A stretch of DNA of 8,560 bases from Paracoccaceae bacterium (GTDB lineage Bacteria > Pseudomonadota > Alphaproteobacteria > Rhodobacterales > Rhodobacteraceae): contig WTGT01000086.1 of assembly GCA_011523445.1 (NCBI GenBank), positions 1 through 8,560 on the forward strand, in the 5' to 3' direction. The notes below the pieces were generated by a model. That model saw nothing but the letters and a program-made list of their open reading frames with translations. It did no database searches and was not told where the DNA came from. The position numbers and the translations under genes are program-made. Shown piece after piece: positions 5,423 through 8,560 of the stretch (position 1 is its first letter; each line of letters begins with the position of its first letter).

Positions 5423-6754
5423 ATGCGTTTGGCCTTAAGGGTAATTTCATTTTTAGTAATTGTCAGTTTTCTGGGGGGACAGGGATTGGCTCAGTCCAGA
5501 AGTGATGGTCCCCTGCAAATAGAGATTAATGAAGGAATTATCCAACTCTTTCCAATTGCCGCTCCACAGTTCATTGCTGAGAGTGCTGGAACCACAAAAC
5601 AGGCAAAGGATATTACCGACCTGATTTTATCCAATCTGGAGCGAACAGGATTGTTCAGGATTGTGCCAGAGAATTCTCATATTGGAAAAATTACGAATTT
5701 TGATTCCCCAGTGCAGTTTTCGGATTGGAAAGCCATTAATGTTGATGTTCTCCTGACAGGTGCAGTTGCACATGGTGAAGATGGTAATTTGGTTGTTAAA
5801 ATCAGATTGCATGATGTATTCGCCGAATCCAGTTTAGGGCAGGGGGTTCTATATAGTGGGACCGAAAGTAACTGGCGACGTTTGGCCCATAAAATCTCGG
5901 ATGTGGTTTATTCCCGAATTACAGGTGAAGGTGGCTATTTTGATACAAGGATAGCCTTCATTTCGGAATTTGGAGCCAAGACTGATCGTACAAAGCGGTT
6001 GACTATCATGGATTATGATGGCGCTAATGTAAGGTTCCTGACCGATGGTACATCCCTGGTATTGGCTCCTAGGTTTTCTCCTGAAGGAGATGAGTTGATC
6101 TATACCTCGTACAGGACCGGCAAACCCAGCGTATTTCGTTTGAACCTCAGGAATGGGAGAGAAACAAGGGTCCTGGACACTCCCGACATGACTTTTTCAC
6201 CGAGGTTTTCACCTGATGGCAAAAAAGTCATGTTCTCACGAACGACAAGGGGGAATACCGACATTTATGAAACCAATCTGGCAACTAATGAAGCGAGTAG
6301 AATTACAAGAAATCGTGCCATTGATACTGCACCGACCTATTCACCGGACGGCAAAAGTATTGCCTTTGAATCAGACCGTAGTGGTACTACTCAAATATAT
6401 ACCATGAACCTCCGTGGCGGGAATGTATCGAGAATCAGTTTTGGAGATGGAACGTACGGAACCCCTGTATGGTCTCCAAGAGGAGATTACATAGCCTTTA
6501 CAAAACAGGATGGGAATATATTTCATATTGGAGTGATGTTGGCAGATGGTACGGAGGAAAGACTTTTATCGAGATCATTTTTGGATGAGGGACCGACCTG
6601 GGCACCTAATGGAAGGGTGTTGTTGTTCTTCAGGGAAGAGCCTGGGGAAAGGGGTGGACCGTCTCTCTATTCGGTCGATGTAACAGGTAGAAATTTGACA
6701 AAACTGGATACTCCAAACTTTGCATCGGATCCAACATGGTCCCCTCTTAGGTAA
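5423..6754 (+). CDS. tolB: Tol-Pal system periplasmic beta-propeller protein TolB
   Basis: TolB (443 aa) is a periplasmic protein that binds Pal and the TolA C-terminal domain. A Sec signal peptide is visible: basic start MRLALR, hydrophobic core about 7-19, and likely cleavage after GLA (residue 23). The mature N-terminus resembles the segment that switches partner binding in TolB. The N-terminal alpha/beta domain runs about 30-170. A six-bladed propeller of PD40/WD40-like repeats follows, with PRFSPEGDEL (216), PRFSPDGKKV (260), PTYSPDGKSI (304), PVWSPRGDYI (348), PTWAPNGRVL (391) and DPTWSPLR (436). The copies are spaced 43-45 residues, so all are in register with no broken blade. It is preceded by a 369-nt spacer with its own candidate promoter and followed 26 nt later by pal. 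Confidence 0.97.
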   Translation: MRLALRVISFLVIVSFLGGQGLAQSRSDGPLQIEINEGIIQLFPIAAPQFIAESAGTTKQAKDITDLILSNLERTGLFRIVPENSHIGKITNFDSPVQFSDWKAINVDVLLTGAVAHGEDGNLVVKIRLHDVFAESSLGQGVLYSGTESNWRRLAHKISDVVYSRITGEGGYFDTRIAFISEFGAKTDRTKRLTIMDYDGANVRFLTDGTSLVLAPRFSPEGDELIYTSYRTGKPSVFRLNLRNGRETRVLDTPDMTFSPRFSPDGKKVMFSRTTRGNTDIYETNLATNEASRITRNRAIDTAPTYSPDGKSIAFESDRSGTTQIYTMNLRGGNVSRISFGDGTYGTPVWSPRGDYIAFTKQDGNIFHIGVMLADGTEERLLSRSFLDEGPTWAPNGRVLLFFREEPGERGGPSLYSVDVTGRNLTKLDTPNFASDPTWSPLR

Positions 6755-6767
6755 TTTTAAGGGTAAT

Positions 6768-6774
6768 AAAGGAG
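6768..6774 (+). promoter_or_regulatory. Strong Shine-Dalgarno of pal
   Basis: AAAGGAG is 6 nt from the pal ATG at 6781. It is the best ribosome-binding site in the window, which fits the high expression expected of an abundant outer-membrane lipoprotein. Confidence 0.8.
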
Positions 6775-6780
6775 CATAAA

Positions 6781-7326
6781 ATGAAGTTATTGAGAATATT
6801 GGGCTTAATCGGTTGTTTACTTCTTATCGCAGGTTGTGGTGCAAACACCGTTACCAGAGGTAGTACCGTACATACCAGCGGTGGAGATGATACTGCTGGT
6901 GATGGCTTTACCGGCATTGAAGATAGTGCTATTGATACCGAAAGTGAGTATGCGTATTTTTCGAAGGATTACTTTGACTATGAAATTGGTGACAGGGTAT
7001 TCTTTGCCCTGAATGAAAGTGCACTTACCAATGAGGCGAAGGAAATATTGATGGAACAAGCTGATTGGTTGCAGCGAAACCCAGATATGACAATCACTAT
7101 TGAAGGACATGCTGATGAAAGAGGTACCAGGGAATATAATCTGGCCCTGGGTGCCAGAAGGTCTGAAGCGGTCAGAACCTTTTTGTTGCAACAGGGTGTC
7201 GGTGCCGTAAGAATGTCAACCGTTAGCTATGGCAAGGAACGTCCCTTTGCTGCCTGTTCGGACGAGACCTGCTGGTCCAAGAACAGAAGGGTGGTAACTC
7301 TAATTGAAGAAACGGCCGGTAGTTAA
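6781..7326 (+). CDS. pal: Peptidoglycan-associated lipoprotein Pal
   Basis: Pal (181 aa) is an outer-membrane lipoprotein that grips peptidoglycan and is concentrated at division sites by TolA/TolB. The N-terminus is a lipoprotein signal peptide with lipobox I-A-G-C, giving Cys19 as the acylated residue. A Gly/Asp/Thr-rich tether (about 20-60) leads to an OmpA-like domain (about 68-177). Its peptidoglycan-binding motif is GHADERGTREYN (109-120) followed by LALGARR. Asp112 and Arg127 have the 15-residue spacing of the diaminopimelate-binding pair of OmpA-like domains. Cys159 and Cys164, just before NRRVV, are a pair I associate with alphaproteobacterial Pal and could form a disulfide. It has a strong Shine-Dalgarno. 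The last 23 nt overlap the proposed cpoB start. Confidence 0.97.
   Translation: MKLLRILGLIGCLLLIAGCGANTVTRGSTVHTSGGDDTAGDGFTGIEDSAIDTESEYAYFSKDYFDYEIGDRVFFALNESALTNEAKEILMEQADWLQRNPDMTITIEGHADERGTREYNLALGARRSEAVRTFLLQQGVGAVRMSTVSYGKERPFAACSDETCWSKNRRVVTLIEETAGS
7286..7294 (+). promoter_or_regulatory. Shine-Dalgarno deciding the cpoB start
   Basis: AGAAGGGTG inside the pal coding sequence lies 9 nt upstream of the TTG at 7304. The alternative TTG at 7328 has only the weak CGGCCGGTAG stretch before it. The site therefore favours the earlier, overlapping start. Confidence 0.45.
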
Positions 7327-8197
7327 ATTGAATTTCAGTAATTTCATCAAGCCATTTCTTTTTGTACCACTACTATTTTGGGTAGTGGTACCGATTTCCG
7401 GTTGGTCACAGGAACAGGAAGAAGTTCTTGACCCGGTCGTAAAGGAACGTCTGGCCGATATCCGAATCGAACTTCAAAATCTTGATTTCAAATTGCAGGT
7501 TCTTCGATGGGAGCTAGTACAATCGGATAATGAGATGCAAGAACAATTCTTTGGTTCTGACACTCTATTGGACCGTCTTGATGAAATCGAAAATGAAATC
7601 AGGGAAAATCTGAACAAGATTGAGCTCATTGAATATAAAATCAACAATGAGGTAGCGAGGGTCTCAGTCAGTCTTCAGGAAATCGAAAAAAGGGTTGAGA
7701 AAATTGCAAGTGGCGAAGTGGCCATCCCTATTAACCAACCCTCTCCCGAGGTGGAAAACTTTGAAATTCCCGAGAAACCGCAGGATAGTGCCCTGCTCGA
7801 AGATATTGAAGCTGAAGATGTCCTATTCAACAATGGTTTGAACCATTTCGTGGAAAACGAGTTTGAGCAGGCCATTGTGGAGTTTGAGAAATTACTTGAA
7901 CTCTATCCGGACAATGATCTCAAAGCTGATACCTATTTTTATCTTGGAGAGGCCCGGACAAAACTTGAGAATTGGAAGGAAGCCAGTGAGGCATTTTTGA
8001 ACAGTTTTCTGGAAGACAATTCCGGTCCTAGGGCCCCTTTGACCCTGTTAAGATTGGGACAGGTATTCGTGTCCTGGGAAAGAATTGAAGAAGCTTGTCA
8101 AATGTTTAGCGCCGTTGTCGAGCGCTTCCCGAATACCATTGAGGCCCAAAACTCCAAAAACTACATAAGTCGTTTTGAATGTAATGGGTCTACTTGA
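7304..8197 (+). CDS. cpoB: Cell division coordinator CpoB (YbgF), Tol-Pal associated TPR protein
   Basis: CpoB is a periplasmic protein that binds TolA and, in E. coli, links Tol-Pal energy to PBP1B-driven wall synthesis at division. The product is 297 aa. Residues 1-35 look like a Sec signal peptide: basic MKKR, hydrophobic FLFVPLLFWVVVPI (18-31), cleavage near GWS-Q. A heptad-like charged coiled coil (about 45-135) corresponds to the trimerising domain. A Pro-rich linker (about 143-162) follows, then three TPR-like repeats starting near 173 (DVLFNNGLNHFVENEFEQAI), 210 (YFYLGEARTKLENWKEASEA) and 247 (LLRLGQVFVSWERIEEACQM). No ATG precedes the hydrophobic stretch. TTG at 7304 keeps the basic n-region and has a Shine-Dalgarno, at the cost of a 23-nt overlap with pal. 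TTG at 7328 is the alternative. Function is firm, the start is not. Confidence 0.9.
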   Translation: MKKRPVVKLNFSNFIKPFLFVPLLFWVVVPISGWSQEQEEVLDPVVKERLADIRIELQNLDFKLQVLRWELVQSDNEMQEQFFGSDTLLDRLDEIENEIRENLNKIELIEYKINNEVARVSVSLQEIEKRVEKIASGEVAIPINQPSPEVENFEIPEKPQDSALLEDIEAEDVLFNNGLNHFVENEFEQAIVEFEKLLELYPDNDLKADTYFYLGEARTKLENWKEASEAFLNSFLEDNSGPRAPLTLLRLGQVFVSWERIEEACQMFSAVVERFPNTIEAQNSKNYISRFECNGST

Positions 8198-8560
8198 AAC
8201 CGGCCAGGTTTTTCATTCTTTCGACACTCTTTTTTCCTTTACCAATCAGGATGTGGCCGTTGCTGTATCTGGTGGTAGTGACTCCATGGGGTTGCTTCTG
8301 CTTTTATCCGACTGGTGTAAGGTCAATAACCTGAATTTGAGTGTTGTATCAGTAAACCATCAATTAAGGCAAGGGGCACGGAAAGAATGTGAATTTGTAG
8401 CCCGTGTTGCTAAAGGGTTGGGATGGACACACCAGACCCTTTATTGGAAAAATGATGGATCCCAGGGGAATTTATCCCTCAAGGCTCGGGAAGGCAGGTA
8501 CAGGGTAATGTCCGAATGGTGTCTGGAAAATGGCATTGAAGATGTTTTTCTTGGCCATAC
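8184..8560 (+). CDS. tilS: tRNA(Ile)-lysidine synthetase TilS, 3'-truncated by the window edge
   Basis: TilS uses ATP to attach lysine to C34 of the tRNA-Ile CAU anticodon, changing decoding from AUG to AUA. It is essential in most bacteria. The frame is open from an ATG at 8184 to the right edge (125 codons plus 2 nt), roughly the first quarter to third of the protein. The N-type ATP pyrophosphatase P-loop SGGSDS is at residues 29-34, preceded by the beta strand DVAVAV. VSVNHQLR, then LGWTHQTLYW, GNLSLKAREGRYRVM and the final LGHT follow the family pattern in order. The start overlaps the cpoB end by 14 nt, which suggests coupling; no good Shine-Dalgarno is seen. A pal-cpoB-tilS order, commonly followed by ftsH, is usual in alphaproteobacteria. 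Confidence 0.95.
   Translation, partial: MGLLETGQVFHSFDTLFSFTNQDVAVAVSGGSDSMGLLLLLSDWCKVNNLNLSVVSVNHQLRQGARKECEFVARVAKGLGWTHQTLYWKNDGSQGNLSLKAREGRYRVMSEWCLENGIEDVFLGH

Noticed and set aside
6817..7191. Antisense open frame (124 codons) opposite pal
   Set aside because: It lies entirely within a firmly identified gene and its translation resembles no protein.

Overview
The window is a conserved housekeeping region of a bacterial chromosome, with every gene on the + strand. It most likely comes from an alphaproteobacterium. The evidence is the order ruvC-ruvA-ruvB-ybgC-tolQ-tolR-tolA-tolB-pal-cpoB-tilS, the Cys-containing C-terminus of Pal (Cys159/Cys164 followed by NRRVV), and the TolA C-terminal domain with its NWNIG and LPKEKYD..W motifs. 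Base composition is AT-leaning by eye, lower than in most cultivated relatives, which would fit a low-GC, possibly marine, lineage. That placement is inference, not proof.

Region 1 (1-2145) is ruvC (5' end outside the window), ruvA and ruvB. Together they encode the Holliday-junction resolvase and the RuvAB branch-migration motor. Gaps are 12 and 16 nt, so they look like one transcription unit. Region 2 (2135-5053) starts with ybgC, a hotdog thioesterase whose start overlaps the ruvB end by 11 nt. After a 177-nt spacer with a candidate promoter come tolQ, tolR and tolA, the inner-membrane energised part of the Tol-Pal envelope system. Region 3 (5054-5422) is a 369-nt spacer with no recognisable gene, ending in an AT-rich candidate tolB promoter. 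Region 4 (5423-8197) holds tolB (periplasmic propeller), pal (outer-membrane peptidoglycan-binding lipoprotein) and cpoB (periplasmic coiled coil plus TPR). Region 5 (8184-8560) is the first 125 codons of tilS, the tRNA-Ile lysidine synthetase, overlapping cpoB by 14 nt and running off the window.

The Tol-Pal genes form one machine. TolQ and TolR use the proton-motive force, TolA carries the energy across the periplasm, TolB and Pal link to the outer membrane and peptidoglycan, and CpoB connects the system to cell-wall synthesis at division. The ruv genes are unrelated in function but share the locus.

I found no mobile element, CRISPR array, RNA gene or new system. The observations most worth a second look are substitutions in normally conserved motifs of RuvA and RuvC, the odd starts of tolA (three in-frame stops before a non-ATG start) and cpoB (TTG inside pal), and the two non-coding spacers of the tol cluster.
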